Both the position numbers and the translations under genes were made by a program. From the NCBI RefSeq assembly GCF_018860745.1, contig NZ_JAHKPY010000003.1:694062-758061 (forward strand): a DNA stretch of 64,000 nucleotides. Direction: 5' to 3'. The number at the start of each line of letters is the position of its first letter. The first letter of the stretch is position 1. The notes beneath the pieces were generated by a model. The model saw nothing but the letters and a program-made list of their open reading frames with translations. It was not told the DNA's origin and made no database searches. Of the stretch, positions 36,608 through 46,406 are shown one piece after another. This DNA comes from Zobellia uliginosa. GTDB lineage: Bacteria; Bacteroidota; Bacteroidia; Flavobacteriales; Flavobacteriaceae.

Positions 36608-37537
36608 ATGGCAATAGTAATCATTAGGCAAGACGATAAAATTGAGCTTTGGAAAAAAGCACTTCTAACTAAAGACCCTGATCTTGAAGTTTATGGCTAC
36701 CAAGAAAATCATCCTAAAGAGAAAATAGAAATGGCGTTGGTCTGGAAGCATCCAAATGGTGCATTGGTGGACTATCCCAACTTAAAGTTAATAGCATCTA
36801 GTGGAGCTGGAGTTGATTTTATTATCGAGGATGAGACTGCCCCAAAAAATCTTCCCATAACACGTGTAGTAGATGATATGTTGGCAAAAGACATGAGCGA
36901 ACATGTGTTGGCGGTCATATTAAGTCACCTAAAAAATCTTGATCAGTATAAAATAAATCAAATTAAAGGTATCTGGAAGCCTATGCAATACCATCGCATC
37001 TCGGATTTTACAGTTGGTATTATGGGAATGGGGGCTTTGGGAAAAGAATTGGCTACGGATTTAGTTAAATACGGATTTAAAGTTCGGGGCTGGGCTAACT
37101 CAGAAAAAAACATCGATAATGTAACTTGTTATGCTGGAGCGTCTGGCTTTGATGATTTTTTAAAGACCGCTCAAATTTTAGTTTGTCTTTTACCTCTTAC
37201 GGATGAAACCTCTGGGATTTTGAATAAAAAACTATTTAAAAAGCTTCCCCGGAATGCATACGTAATTAACGTGGCTAGAGGAGGGCATATGGTTGATGAA
37301 GATTTGTTGGAGATGTTGAACAATGGTCATCTATCAGGTGCAGGGTTGGATGTATATCATCAAGAACCAATACCAAAAGAACATCCTTTTTGGAGTCATG
37401 AAAAAATACAGATGACACCACATTACGCCAGTGTTTCGGATACAAATTCTGTAGTGCCACAAATTTTGGATAATTATGAAAGGCTAATTAAAGGCAAAAA
37501 ATTGCTAAATGAGGTTGTCATGCATAGAGGCTATTAA
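36608..37537 (+). CDS. D-2-hydroxyacid dehydrogenase, glyoxylate/hydroxypyruvate reductase A type
   Basis: 309 residues from the ATG at 36608; an earlier in-frame start would overlap the DUF6155-like gene. The Rossmann motif GIMGMGALGKELA (about 137-149), the catalytic Arg in NVARGGHMVDE, the Glu in HQEPIPKEHPFW and His in MTPHYASVSD are present. The length and the missing long C-terminal extension match GhrA (YcdW) enzymes, which reduce glyoxylate and hydroxypyruvate with NADPH. Confidence 0.88.
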   Translation: MAIVIIRQDDKIELWKKALLTKDPDLEVYGYQENHPKEKIEMALVWKHPNGALVDYPNLKLIASSGAGVDFIIEDETAPKNLPITRVVDDMLAKDMSEHVLAVILSHLKNLDQYKINQIKGIWKPMQYHRISDFTVGIMGMGALGKELATDLVKYGFKVRGWANSEKNIDNVTCYAGASGFDDFLKTAQILVCLLPLTDETSGILNKKLFKKLPRNAYVINVARGGHMVDEDLLEMLNNGHLSGAGLDVYHQEPIPKEHPFWSHEKIQMTPHYASVSDTNSVVPQILDNYERLIKGKKLLNEVVMHRGY

Positions 37538-37734
37538 TTATATGTTGTACGTATCATAAAAAGTTAGATAAACATCCTATTTATCTAGTTGGGGCGGAGC
37601 TTTTGTTTCTTCTTTTTATCGATTTAGTTGTAATAAATTTCAGATAAGTACAAATTTCCTTTAATTTTGTAAAATTGAGAATTTTGGGAAACCCCACCTG
37701 CTCGCAATATTGAACGCTAAATTTTAGACCCTAC

Positions 37735-39246
37735 TTGGAGTTAAAAAAAAATACTACCGAAAAACAACTGTACGACTATCAGATTGAAGATCTGAATACC
37801 ATTTTCAAGCATCTTGAGGATCCGGAAGAAACAGGAAATCTACTTTATCAATTGCCTACAGGTGGTGGTAAAACCGTAGTTTTTTCTGAGATTGCTCGGC
37901 GTTATATTGAAAAAACAGGTAAGAAAGTAGTTGTGCTTACGCACCGTATCGAACTAAGCACGCAAACTTCCAGAATGCTGAAAAGTTTTGGTGTCAAGAA
38001 TAAAATCATAAATAGCGAGGTAAAGGAACTTACGGATCAGGATGATTTTATGTGTTTTGTTGCCATGGTGGAAACCTTGAACAATAGACTACAGGAAGAG
38101 AAAGTAGAAATCAATGATATTGGTCTGGTCATTATTGATGAAGCCCACTATAATTCATTTAGGAAGCTTTTTAAGTTTTTCAAAAAATCTACAATTTTAG
38201 GAGTTACGGCAACGCCATTGAGTTCCAATATTAAGTTGCCCATGAAAGACAACTATCAGAAGTTGATAGTTGGTGAATCCATAGGTGCTTTGATCAAGAG
38301 AAATTTCTTGGCTCAAGGTAATATGTATAACTATGATGTAAGTTTGCAGAGTCTAAAACTGGGTATTAGCGGAGATTACACCGTTAAATCATCAGATGAA
38401 CTGTACAGTAACCAAAGTATGTTGGGCAAACTGTTATCTGCGTACAAAGAGATTGCAGAGGGTACAAAAACATTAATATTCAACAACGGTATCAACACTT
38501 CTCGTTACGTGTATGAAACCTTTAAAAAGGCCGGGTACAATGTTAGGCATTTAGATAATAAGAATACGGCTTCTGAGCGAAAGGAGATCTTAGAGTGGTT
38601 CTCTAATACACCAGATGCTATACTTACATCGGTAAGCATCCTTACCACCGGTTTTGACGAGCCTTCCGTTGAAACCATTATTTTGAATAGGGCTACAAGG
38701 TCGTTAACTTTATATTTTCAGATGATTGGTCGTGGGTCCCGTATAATGCCCAATAAGAGCGAATTTACTGTTGTAGATCTAGGGAATAATGTAGCTAGAT
38801 TTGGTTTATGGGATGCACCAATCGATTGGCAGGAAATTTTTCATTTTCCCGATTTTTATCTTGAAAACATCAAGAATGATGAAGAAATTGAAAAGGAATT
38901 TGTTTATGAAATGCCGGCAGCTCTTCGTGAAAAATTTAAAAACTCTACCAACATTGAGTTCAATATAAAAGAAGAATACAAAAAAGTTTTTGCACAAGGA
39001 CTTAGATCTAAAATTGTGTTGGAACGCAGTATTGACCAGCATGCCCAAATTTGTGTAGAGAATTCGGAAGATGTTTTTGATGCCCGTATTTTGGCAAAAG
39101 AACTCAAAGAGGAAATTAAATACCGTGTGCGTCAATATTCCTACTGTATCATGAACAATACAAAAAATTACAAAGAGTGGTTGGAAGAGGACTACGAGCG
39201 TAAATTGCGTTCCAGTATCTCAAAAATGTTTGCGGACAGGATGTAA
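37735..39246 (+). CDS. DEAH-box superfamily 2 helicase, RadD-like
   Basis: 503 residues from a TTG at 37735. Q-motif-like YDYQIEDL (about 14-21), Walker A in PTGGGKTVVF (about 42-51), DEAH box (IIDEAHYNSF), SAT motif as VTATPLSS, and in the second RecA domain TLIFNNG, SILTTGFDEP and QMIGRGSR. This arrangement matches the RadD/YejH and related helicases that assist repair. The C-terminal 120 residues are charged and helical with no zinc finger visible. Another TTG/GTG start cannot be excluded, since there is no nearby ATG. Confidence 0.85.
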   Translation: MELKKNTTEKQLYDYQIEDLNTIFKHLEDPEETGNLLYQLPTGGGKTVVFSEIARRYIEKTGKKVVVLTHRIELSTQTSRMLKSFGVKNKIINSEVKELTDQDDFMCFVAMVETLNNRLQEEKVEINDIGLVIIDEAHYNSFRKLFKFFKKSTILGVTATPLSSNIKLPMKDNYQKLIVGESIGALIKRNFLAQGNMYNYDVSLQSLKLGISGDYTVKSSDELYSNQSMLGKLLSAYKEIAEGTKTLIFNNGINTSRYVYETFKKAGYNVRHLDNKNTASERKEILEWFSNTPDAILTSVSILTTGFDEPSVETIILNRATRSLTLYFQMIGRGSRIMPNKSEFTVVDLGNNVARFGLWDAPIDWQEIFHFPDFYLENIKNDEEIEKEFVYEMPAALREKFKNSTNIEFNIKEEYKKVFAQGLRSKIVLERSIDQHAQICVENSEDVFDARILAKELKEEIKYRVRQYSYCIMNNTKNYKEWLEEDYERKLRSSISKMFADRM

Positions 39247-39303
39247 TTTCTATTTTAGAAATTGTATTTTAATTACCAGTTATTTACAGGAAAATAAGGT
39301 AAA

Positions 39304-40548
39304 GTGAAACAAAACGTACTTTTGGTTATAGGTTTTACTTGGCCGGAACCCGCTTCTACTGCCGCAGGAAACCGGATGCTGGAGCTACTGGATTTCTTTG
39401 GAAGCGAAGGTTACGAAATCACTTTTGCCAGTGCGGCTTCCCCAACAGAACTATCTCTAGACACCCAGGAATTGGGTATTCGGTCAAGGTCCATCGTTTT
39501 AAACGATTCTGCTTTTGACATTTTTATTAAAGAACTAGACCCTGAAGTGGTTCTGTTTGATCGTTTCCTGACGGAAGAGCAGTTTGGCTGGAGGGTTTCT
39601 GAAAATGCGCCAGATGCCCTTAAAATACTTGATACGGAAGATTTACATTCTCTAAGAAAGGTGAGGGAGATCTGTCATAAAAAAGACATACCGTTTTCAA
39701 TAGATGCTTGGATGCAAGATGATATTACCAAGCGCGAAGTGGCCAGTATTCTCCGATCCGATTTGTCTTTAATGGTCTCTACTTTTGAGATGCAATTGCT
39801 GACGGAAACCTTAAAATTAGATTCGAATTTAGTATTGCATTTGCCTTTTATTCTGGATAAAATAGAACCGGAAGCTCAGGAAAAATGGGTGAGTTTTGGC
39901 AAACGATCAAATTTTGTGTGTATTGGAAACGGGAGACATGCACCTAATGTAGATGCGGTTTTGTGGCTCTATAAAGAGATTTGGCCTTTGATCAGAAAAG
40001 AACTGTCTAAAGCCCAAGTTTACATTTATGGAGCTTACATGCCTCAACAGATTAGCGAGTTGCATAAACCTGAAATAGGTTTTCATATAAAAGGATGGAC
40101 TGAAAACGCAAATGAAATTTTGGAACAAGCGCGCTTAAATCTGGCGCCTTTGCGTTTTGGTGCGGGTATAAAGGGAAAACTAACAACGGCGATGTTGAAT
40201 GGTACACCTAGCATTACTACTGGAATAGGGGCAGAGGGTATGCATAAAAATTTGCCATGGAGTGGAGTAATTGCCGAAACTACAGAAGATTTTGTACATG
40301 AAGCTGTAGGGCTTTACAAGAATGAGAAAGAATGGAATGCAGCACAGCAGCATGGAGTGGCTATCATTAATAAATTTTATAACCGAGCAAATTTAAGTGA
40401 GAAACTCTCACGGAAATTAATTTTTTTACGGGAAAATTTACGCGCACATAGGCTAGAAAATTTTATAGGAAGTCTGTTGATGCACCAGACGATGCAAAGC
40501 ACAAAGTACCTCTCTAAATGGATTGAAGAAAAAAACAAGAAGATGTAG
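39304..40548 (+). CDS. GT4-type glycosyltransferase
   Basis: 414 residues from a GTG at 39304. The N-terminal Rossmann half starts VLLVIGFTWPEPASTAAGNR; the C-terminal half has the GT1/GT4 nucleotide-sugar site: IGNGRHAPN, IKGWTENANEILEQARLNLAPLRFGAGIKGKLTTAM (read as separate segments), ending with the ITTGIGAEG loop. The C-terminal extension (about 345-414) is basic and helical. It probably adds a sugar in the cytosol or at the membrane during glycan or glycolipid synthesis. The substrate is unknown. Confidence 0.8.
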   Translation: MKQNVLLVIGFTWPEPASTAAGNRMLELLDFFGSEGYEITFASAASPTELSLDTQELGIRSRSIVLNDSAFDIFIKELDPEVVLFDRFLTEEQFGWRVSENAPDALKILDTEDLHSLRKVREICHKKDIPFSIDAWMQDDITKREVASILRSDLSLMVSTFEMQLLTETLKLDSNLVLHLPFILDKIEPEAQEKWVSFGKRSNFVCIGNGRHAPNVDAVLWLYKEIWPLIRKELSKAQVYIYGAYMPQQISELHKPEIGFHIKGWTENANEILEQARLNLAPLRFGAGIKGKLTTAMLNGTPSITTGIGAEGMHKNLPWSGVIAETTEDFVHEAVGLYKNEKEWNAAQQHGVAIINKFYNRANLSEKLSRKLIFLRENLRAHRLENFIGSLLMHQTMQSTKYLSKWIEEKNKKM

Positions 40549-40743
40549 TACTCTTCTTTTAGTTCCCTAAGATCTATGCCTTTTCTATTGTTTCTTGAAG
40601 TCTATCGCTTTTAATGAGCCTTAATAGGTTTAAATGTCCAATAAAATAAGACCGAGTAATGTTTTTGGGTTGTTCCGATAGGCAGATATAAAACCGAAAA
40701 CTTCTTCTCCATAAAGAAAAACGGAACTATATGTTGCATACCT

Positions 40744-42960
40744 CTAAATGAAATGAATAGTAAAGGTAGTGCCAAGATTCACTTGACTTGTTACCGTAAT
40801 AGTTCCGCCCATAGCTTCAATTTGAGTCTTGGTCATAAAGAGGCCGATCCCTTTGGCTTCTGGGTGGTTGTGAAACACTTTGTTTAGGCCAAATATTTTG
40901 TGCCCATGTTTGTCTAAATCTATTCCCAGGCCATTATCCCTAAAGCTTAAGGTAACTTTACCATCAGTAATTTTTGAACTTACAGTAATTTCAGGAATAC
41001 GGTTATCGGATTTATATTTTAATGCGTTTCCAATTAAATTTTGAAAAAAGCTTTCTAAATAGATTTTGTGGTACCAAACAACATCTACTTCTGAAAAACC
41101 ACTTTTAATTATGGCTTGTGTTCTTTCAATTTCTGCGGTGAAAATTTCCTTGGTCTTGGTCAAGGTTTCACTAAAAGAAAGGTTGCTGCGTTCTAATGAA
41201 GTATGACTTTTTGCCGTTAAAGCTTCGATTAATGTGTTTAGTGTTAAGGTGAGATGGGAAATAACCGTTTCAAATTTTTTAAACAATTCATCGCGTTCAG
41301 CCTCATCTTCCATCAATTTATATAAATCCACAAGGGAATTTAGATTGCTTACCGGTGCTCTTAAATTATGAGAGGTTATTTGTGTAAAGTCCGCTAGCTG
41401 ATGATTTTGAGCTGTAAGTTCTTTGGTTAGGATTTCTAAAGCTTTATTTGACTTTAAAATTTTGGCTTCTGCTATTTTATCGGAAGTAATATCGCGCACC
41501 GCCATGGATATAATTAATCCTTCATCTGTTTGCAATGGACCAAGAGTAGCAATTACAGGAATTTCTCTGCCGGATTTATGTATCATATAAAAGTCTTCGC
41601 CAAGGTCTATGGTTACTGCCTTCATATTTGTTAAAAATTGGTCTTTTTGTATAGCTCCTTTTTCGTTGAATCTAGGGGGAATCAGTTTCTCTATAGGTTT
41701 TCCTATAATTTCCTGCGTAGCGTAACCGAATAATTTGGTTGCTTCTTTGTTTATCATTTGTACAATGCCACCTATACCTATAATAAATGTTGCACTAGGG
41801 GCAGAATCTACTAACCCTTTAAACTTGGCCTCTTGTAATTGTTGTTCGGTTACATCTTGGCAAGTACCTACAAGCTTTGTTATTTCGTCCTGTTCATTTA
41901 CAATGACCTCTCCCAATAATAAGATCCATTTAATAGTACCATCCTTTAAAAGAATGCGATGTATGATCTTGTCAAATCGTCTATTTTCTCTTGCCTTTGC
42001 AAAATGTTCGGTTACTATGGCCTGGTCTTCCGGATGTACATAGCCAATATAGGTGTTGAATTCTAGCTTAGAGTTTTGCTCCTGCTTAAAAAGATAGTAT
42101 AAGTTAGCAGACCAGAAGACTTCATTGGTTACAGCATTTAAATCCCAGTGGCCTAATAAGGCTTTTTGTTCGGCAAAGCTTAACAGTTCGTTCTTTCTGA
42201 CCAACTCACTTTCTATATCTTTATAACTGGTAATATCTTGGCAAATACCGATAACATTTATTATTTCTCCTTTATCGTCTAGGTGAATATCTCCTGATAC
42301 TTGTATCATTCTTATAGTGCCATCCAAGGGCGGCATCCGATGGGTAAAATTGTTGAAAAATTTATTTTTAAGATTTAAGGCCAATTGCTTTTCAACATAT
42401 TCCTTATCCTCTGTATTTACCTTGGATAACAAGGTGCCCACTGGTATTGGGATGTTGCTTGGGACGTCTATCATACGTGCCATATTCTCTGAGCAAACGA
42501 ATGTATTGGTTTTAGTATTCCAGTTCCAATGCCCTAACTTTGCTTTTTCTTCTGCAAGATTTAGTAATTGGTTTTGTTTATAGAACGTTTCTTGAGATTT
42601 TTTACTTTTTGTAATGTCTTGCACGATACCAAAAATCTCTGTGCATTTCCCATTTTCCAATTTACGAGTTGCAATAACATGGAGCCATATTAAATCTCCT
42701 TTTAGGGTTTTGAACTCTAGTTCGTCATCATAGGGCGTGCCAGACTTTATCAACTCGTTAACACCTTTTGCAATTGATTTTTCGGTAGCGCTAGGTCTCT
42801 CAAAAGGAGTATCTTGTCCTCTAACCAATTTAGTATCGTAGGGCAGTTGTAATACTTCGCAAGTAACCTTGTCTAGCATGTAAACCCCTGTTTTCACTTC
42901 TAATTTCCAAGTGCCAATCCGTAACATGGCACGAATGGCTATTCCGCTCTTATCATCCAT
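40744..42960 (-). CDS. Soluble multi-PAS sensor histidine kinase
   Basis: 738 residues without a transmembrane segment. Four PAS/PAC modules are discernible: about 3-118, 130-245, 255-372 and 380-500, each ending in a GI.QDI/GTCQDVT-type PAC strand. The phosphoacceptor is His531 in an atypical H box (ITSHNLRAPV), followed by the N box (NLIGNALKYKS), DNGLGID and GIGLFMTKTQ of the ATPase. A paralogue of the same type lies at 43440-46052, with a receiver gene between them on the same strand. No fused output or receiver domain is seen. Confidence 0.88.
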   Translation of the reverse strand: MDDKSGIAIRAMLRIGTWKLEVKTGVYMLDKVTCEVLQLPYDTKLVRGQDTPFERPSATEKSIAKGVNELIKSGTPYDDELEFKTLKGDLIWLHVIATRKLENGKCTEIFGIVQDITKSKKSQETFYKQNQLLNLAEEKAKLGHWNWNTKTNTFVCSENMARMIDVPSNIPIPVGTLLSKVNTEDKEYVEKQLALNLKNKFFNNFTHRMPPLDGTIRMIQVSGDIHLDDKGEIINVIGICQDITSYKDIESELVRKNELLSFAEQKALLGHWDLNAVTNEVFWSANLYYLFKQEQNSKLEFNTYIGYVHPEDQAIVTEHFAKARENRRFDKIIHRILLKDGTIKWILLLGEVIVNEQDEITKLVGTCQDVTEQQLQEAKFKGLVDSAPSATFIIGIGGIVQMINKEATKLFGYATQEIIGKPIEKLIPPRFNEKGAIQKDQFLTNMKAVTIDLGEDFYMIHKSGREIPVIATLGPLQTDEGLIISMAVRDITSDKIAEAKILKSNKALEILTKELTAQNHQLADFTQITSHNLRAPVSNLNSLVDLYKLMEDEAERDELFKKFETVISHLTLTLNTLIEALTAKSHTSLERSNLSFSETLTKTKEIFTAEIERTQAIIKSGFSEVDVVWYHKIYLESFFQNLIGNALKYKSDNRIPEITVSSKITDGKVTLSFRDNGLGIDLDKHGHKIFGLNKVFHNHPEAKGIGLFMTKTQIEAMGGTITVTSQVNLGTTFTIHFI

Positions 42961-43016
42961 TACGACTGTGCTTTGTTATACGCTTCACTTAAACTTTAAA
43001 ATTGGTACTTGTATGG

Positions 43017-43433
43017 TTATACGTTTAGATTTTGCAGCGTTCTCTCCATAATTTCTTTAAGTTTATCGCTTTTTAATGGTTTTGATAAATAATCCACAAC
43101 GGAGGTGTAGCTCTTTGCTTTTTCAATATCTTCCGGGTCTACAGAAGAAGAAACCATGTAAATAGAGATTGGCCTACTTAATTTTGACTCAATAGCTTGG
43201 TAATCTTTTAAAAACTGAAATCCATCCATTATTGGCATATCTATATCCAATAATATAAGGTGCGGTAGATTGTCCGGATTATTTAGATTGTCCGTAATGC
43301 AAGTGATAGCTTCTTCTCCGTTAGGAAAAACAGAGGTTTTGTGTTCTATCTTCGAGAATTTTGCCGATTGAATAATAGTAAACCTGTAAATATCGTCATC
43401 GTCAATAATACACAGGTGAAAGGGGTTTTGCAT
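43017..43433 (-). CDS. Single-domain response regulator (Rcp1-like)
   Basis: 138 residues, one receiver: acidic Asp11-Asp14, phosphoacceptor Asp63 (LILLDIDMP), Ser95/Ser96/Ser97 in the MVSSSVD loop and Lys118 (YLSKPL). There is no output domain. It begins 6 bp downstream of the upstream kinase gene and about 60 bp ahead of the second kinase, so all three should be one transcript. It is the natural phosphate acceptor for either or both kinases. Confidence 0.9.
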   Translation of the reverse strand: MQNPFHLCIIDDDDIYRFTIIQSAKFSKIEHKTSVFPNGEEAITCITDNLNNPDNLPHLILLDIDMPIMDGFQFLKDYQAIESKLSRPISIYMVSSSVDPEDIEKAKSYTSVVDYLSKPLKSDKLKEIMERTLQNLNV

Positions 43434-43439
43434 GTTTTT

Positions 43440-46052
43440 TTAAATAAAATGAATACTAAAAGTAGAGCCTTGATCTACTTCACTGTTAACTGTAATTTTA
43501 CCGCCCATAGCCTCAATTTGTGTTTTGGTCATAAAAAGGCCAATACCCTTTGCTTCTGGATGGTTATGAAATACTTTGTTTAACCCAAAAATTTTGTGTC
43601 CGTGTTTTTTTAAGTCAATACCAAGACCATTGTCCTTAAAGCTTAAAACTACTTTTCCATCAATTAATTTTGAATAGACCTCTATCTGAGGGGCGTGTGT
43701 CCTGGATTTATATTTTAATGCATTGCCAATTAGATTTTGAAAGATACTTTCCAAATATATTTTATGGTAACATATAGAATTCACCTCAGAAAAGTCACTG
43801 GTTATAACGGCATTTGTCCTTTGAATTTCCGCAGTGAAAATTTCTTCTGTTTTGGTTAACGTATCTCTAAAGGAAAGGTCATTGCGCTCTAATGAAGTAT
43901 GGCTTTTTGCAGATAAAGCTTCTATAAGTGTATTTAAGGTGAGCGTTAGATGGGAGATTACGGTTTCAAATTTCGTAAACAATTCTTTACGGTCTTCTTC
44001 ATCTTCCATCATTTTATAAATCTCAACTAGTGAGTTTAGATTGCTTACAGGAGCACGTAGATTATGGGAGGTGATTTGGGTAAAATCCGCAAGTTGATGA
44101 TTTTGTGCGGTAAGCTCTTTTGTTAAGAGTTCTAAATCATTTTTTGCTTTTAAAATTTTACGTTCAGCGGATCTTTCAGTAGAAATATCTCTTATTACCA
44201 TGGAAATTATAAGTCCACCTTTAATCCTAAGTGGCCCTAGCGTTACTTCTACCGGTATTTCGTTGCCAGCTTTATCTTTCATATAGAAATCTTCGCCAAT
44301 ATCAATTTTTTGTATTTTAGGATTGGCAAGAAATCTTTCTTTATGTGGTGCTCTCTTTTCTTTTAACCGTAAAGGAATAAGGGTTTCCACAGATTTGCCA
44401 ACAAGCTCTTCCGAGGTGTAACCAAATAAGTTTACGGCCTCCTTATTAATCATCTCTACAATGTTGCCAGCACCCAAGATAAGGGTTGCGTTAGGCGCAG
44501 ACTCTAAAAGCCCCTTAAATTTAATTTCTTGGGCACGCTGTTCACTTACATCTTGTAAAGTGCCAATCATTTCAATTAGGTTGCCAGATTTGTCAACGTT
44601 CACCGTGGCCAAAAGCTCCACTGTTTTAATAGATCCATCATGCAAAACAATACGATGAATTACTCTTTCAAAAATTTTATTTTCCCTAAGATTGTTGATT
44701 TTGGTGGTTACCATTTTCCTGTCTTCAGGATGTATATGTGTAAAATAAGTATCAAAAATTATTTCATCGTTTTCATTGATTTCAAAAATACGATAGAGGT
44801 TTGCAGACCATCTAATAATATTGGTAGAGAGGTCCCATTGCCAATTACCAATTTTTGAAATTTCCTCAGCAAAATTTAAAAGTTGGTTTTTACTGACAAG
44901 TTCATTTTCAATTCTTTTTTGATTGGTAACGTCTTGTGAGATACCTAAAACGTGGAGTACACTACCGTCCTTGTTTGTGTTAACTTTACCATACACTTGT
45001 ATGTATCTGGTTCTACCATGAACGATAATTCTATGCAAAAAGCCTTCGAAAGATTTGGTTCTAACTATGTTATTTAAACAATCATTAAAATAATCTACGT
45101 CTTTGGGGTGGACATCTTGCAACAATTTACTTAAAGGAAATTGCTCATTTTCCTTGACGCTAAGAACACGCGCCATATTATCCGAACAAGTAACAAAATT
45201 TGTATGAGGGTCCCATTGCCAATATCCAAATTGCGCTTTTTCCTGAGCAACATTAAATAATTGGTTTCTCTTAAGAAGCTCGTTTTCAAAGTGCTTTCTG
45301 GCAGTAATATCTTGAGAGCTACACATAAAACCTGTTAACTCATCCTTATCATTAAAAATAGGCTCTCCTAAAACTTGAATAACACGTTCAACACCATTTT
45401 CAAAGATAAACCTGTGAACAAGAGTTTTAAAGTATTTGTTTTTTACTGCATTTTTTAAATGCTTTAGGGTATATTCCAAATCTTCCGGATGTATGCCTTC
45501 GGTTAATTTTTCAATTGTAATGGGTTTGCCAAAAGGAGTCCCTATGACACGAGATATGTTTTCTGAACATGTAATTAGATTCATGGTCAAATCCCATTTC
45601 CAGTGTCCTAAATTTGCTTTGTTTTCTGTATAATCCAATAGTCTTTTTTTATTGGACAATTCTTTTTCAGATACTTTTCTATCCGTAATGTCCTGTAGCA
45701 TTCCAGAAATACTTATGCACTCTCCGTTACTGTAATCTCCTTTTCCTATCAGAAGTATCCATAATTCCTTTCCTTCAGGAAGGACAACCATTAATTCATG
45801 GTTAAATGATGTCTTGTGTACTATTGCCTGGTTTAGCAAATCTTGAATGTGATTCCATTTGTCTTGGTTTGAACAATTTGGTGGTTTTTCGTTTTTAGTT
45901 AAAACCGTATCGTGGGGTAGCTGTAAAATTTCACAGGATATATTGTCTAGTAAATAGATGCCAGCTTTGGTGTCTAGCTGCCAATAACCTATTCTGGCTA
46001 TAGCATTTAAATCGGTTATCGAAATCTCTATATTTTGTTTTTTCTTACCCAT
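43440..46052 (-). CDS. Soluble multi-PAS sensor histidine kinase, longer paralogue
   Basis: 870 residues, no transmembrane span, five PAS/PAC modules and a kinase core. Phosphoacceptor His663 (ITSHNLRAPV); then NLIGNALKYKS, DNGLGID and GIGLFMTKTQ. From the last PAS module onward it is close in sequence to the 738-residue neighbour, while the N-terminal PAS domains have diverged more and one more module is present. This is a duplicated kinase, probably with a different set of cytosolic signals (redox, light or small molecules) and a shared receiver. Confidence 0.88.
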   Translation of the reverse strand: MGKKKQNIEISITDLNAIARIGYWQLDTKAGIYLLDNISCEILQLPHDTVLTKNEKPPNCSNQDKWNHIQDLLNQAIVHKTSFNHELMVVLPEGKELWILLIGKGDYSNGECISISGMLQDITDRKVSEKELSNKKRLLDYTENKANLGHWKWDLTMNLITCSENISRVIGTPFGKPITIEKLTEGIHPEDLEYTLKHLKNAVKNKYFKTLVHRFIFENGVERVIQVLGEPIFNDKDELTGFMCSSQDITARKHFENELLKRNQLFNVAQEKAQFGYWQWDPHTNFVTCSDNMARVLSVKENEQFPLSKLLQDVHPKDVDYFNDCLNNIVRTKSFEGFLHRIIVHGRTRYIQVYGKVNTNKDGSVLHVLGISQDVTNQKRIENELVSKNQLLNFAEEISKIGNWQWDLSTNIIRWSANLYRIFEINENDEIIFDTYFTHIHPEDRKMVTTKINNLRENKIFERVIHRIVLHDGSIKTVELLATVNVDKSGNLIEMIGTLQDVSEQRAQEIKFKGLLESAPNATLILGAGNIVEMINKEAVNLFGYTSEELVGKSVETLIPLRLKEKRAPHKERFLANPKIQKIDIGEDFYMKDKAGNEIPVEVTLGPLRIKGGLIISMVIRDISTERSAERKILKAKNDLELLTKELTAQNHQLADFTQITSHNLRAPVSNLNSLVEIYKMMEDEEDRKELFTKFETVISHLTLTLNTLIEALSAKSHTSLERNDLSFRDTLTKTEEIFTAEIQRTNAVITSDFSEVNSICYHKIYLESIFQNLIGNALKYKSRTHAPQIEVYSKLIDGKVVLSFKDNGLGIDLKKHGHKIFGLNKVFHNHPEAKGIGLFMTKTQIEAMGGKITVNSEVDQGSTFSIHFI

Positions 46053-46406
46053 ATCTAATTACAATCTTATAAAATATTAAGAAAAAGACTAAGATAGTAC
46101 AATGTAAAACTTAAATTATCTGAAATTTATTCTTTAGAAATTAAATGCATATAATTTGCTAAATTAATTTTTTTTAATCTAAAATACTGTAAATAAGGTT
46201 GTTTATTGGTTATTGTAATAAATTCATACCTACTTTTCTCTAATAGAAAAATTTTTCAACTAAAAATTATAGAAAGTTATGTTGTTTAATATTACATATA
46301 TACGTGTAGGAAAAAGATTATTTTTTTTAATAAAATAGGGTTTACAAATTGTTGTAATAGTCTTTTGTTTTTTCAAATTGTTTTACTTTGCAATGCTTAA
46401 ACTTTT
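46053..46406. other. AT-rich divergent intergenic region between the PAS kinase and menB
   Basis: 354 bp, extremely AT-rich, with long T-runs near 46170 and 46321. No gene, hairpin or clear motif is supported. The menB promoter probably lies close to 46365-46395 (TTTG, TACTTTG), but the spacing is not canonical. Confidence 0.5.

Noticed and set aside
40611-40712. 33-residue minus-strand frame between the GT4 and PAS kinase genes
   Set aside because: Rich in Phe/Tyr/Lys at random, no paralogue or context.
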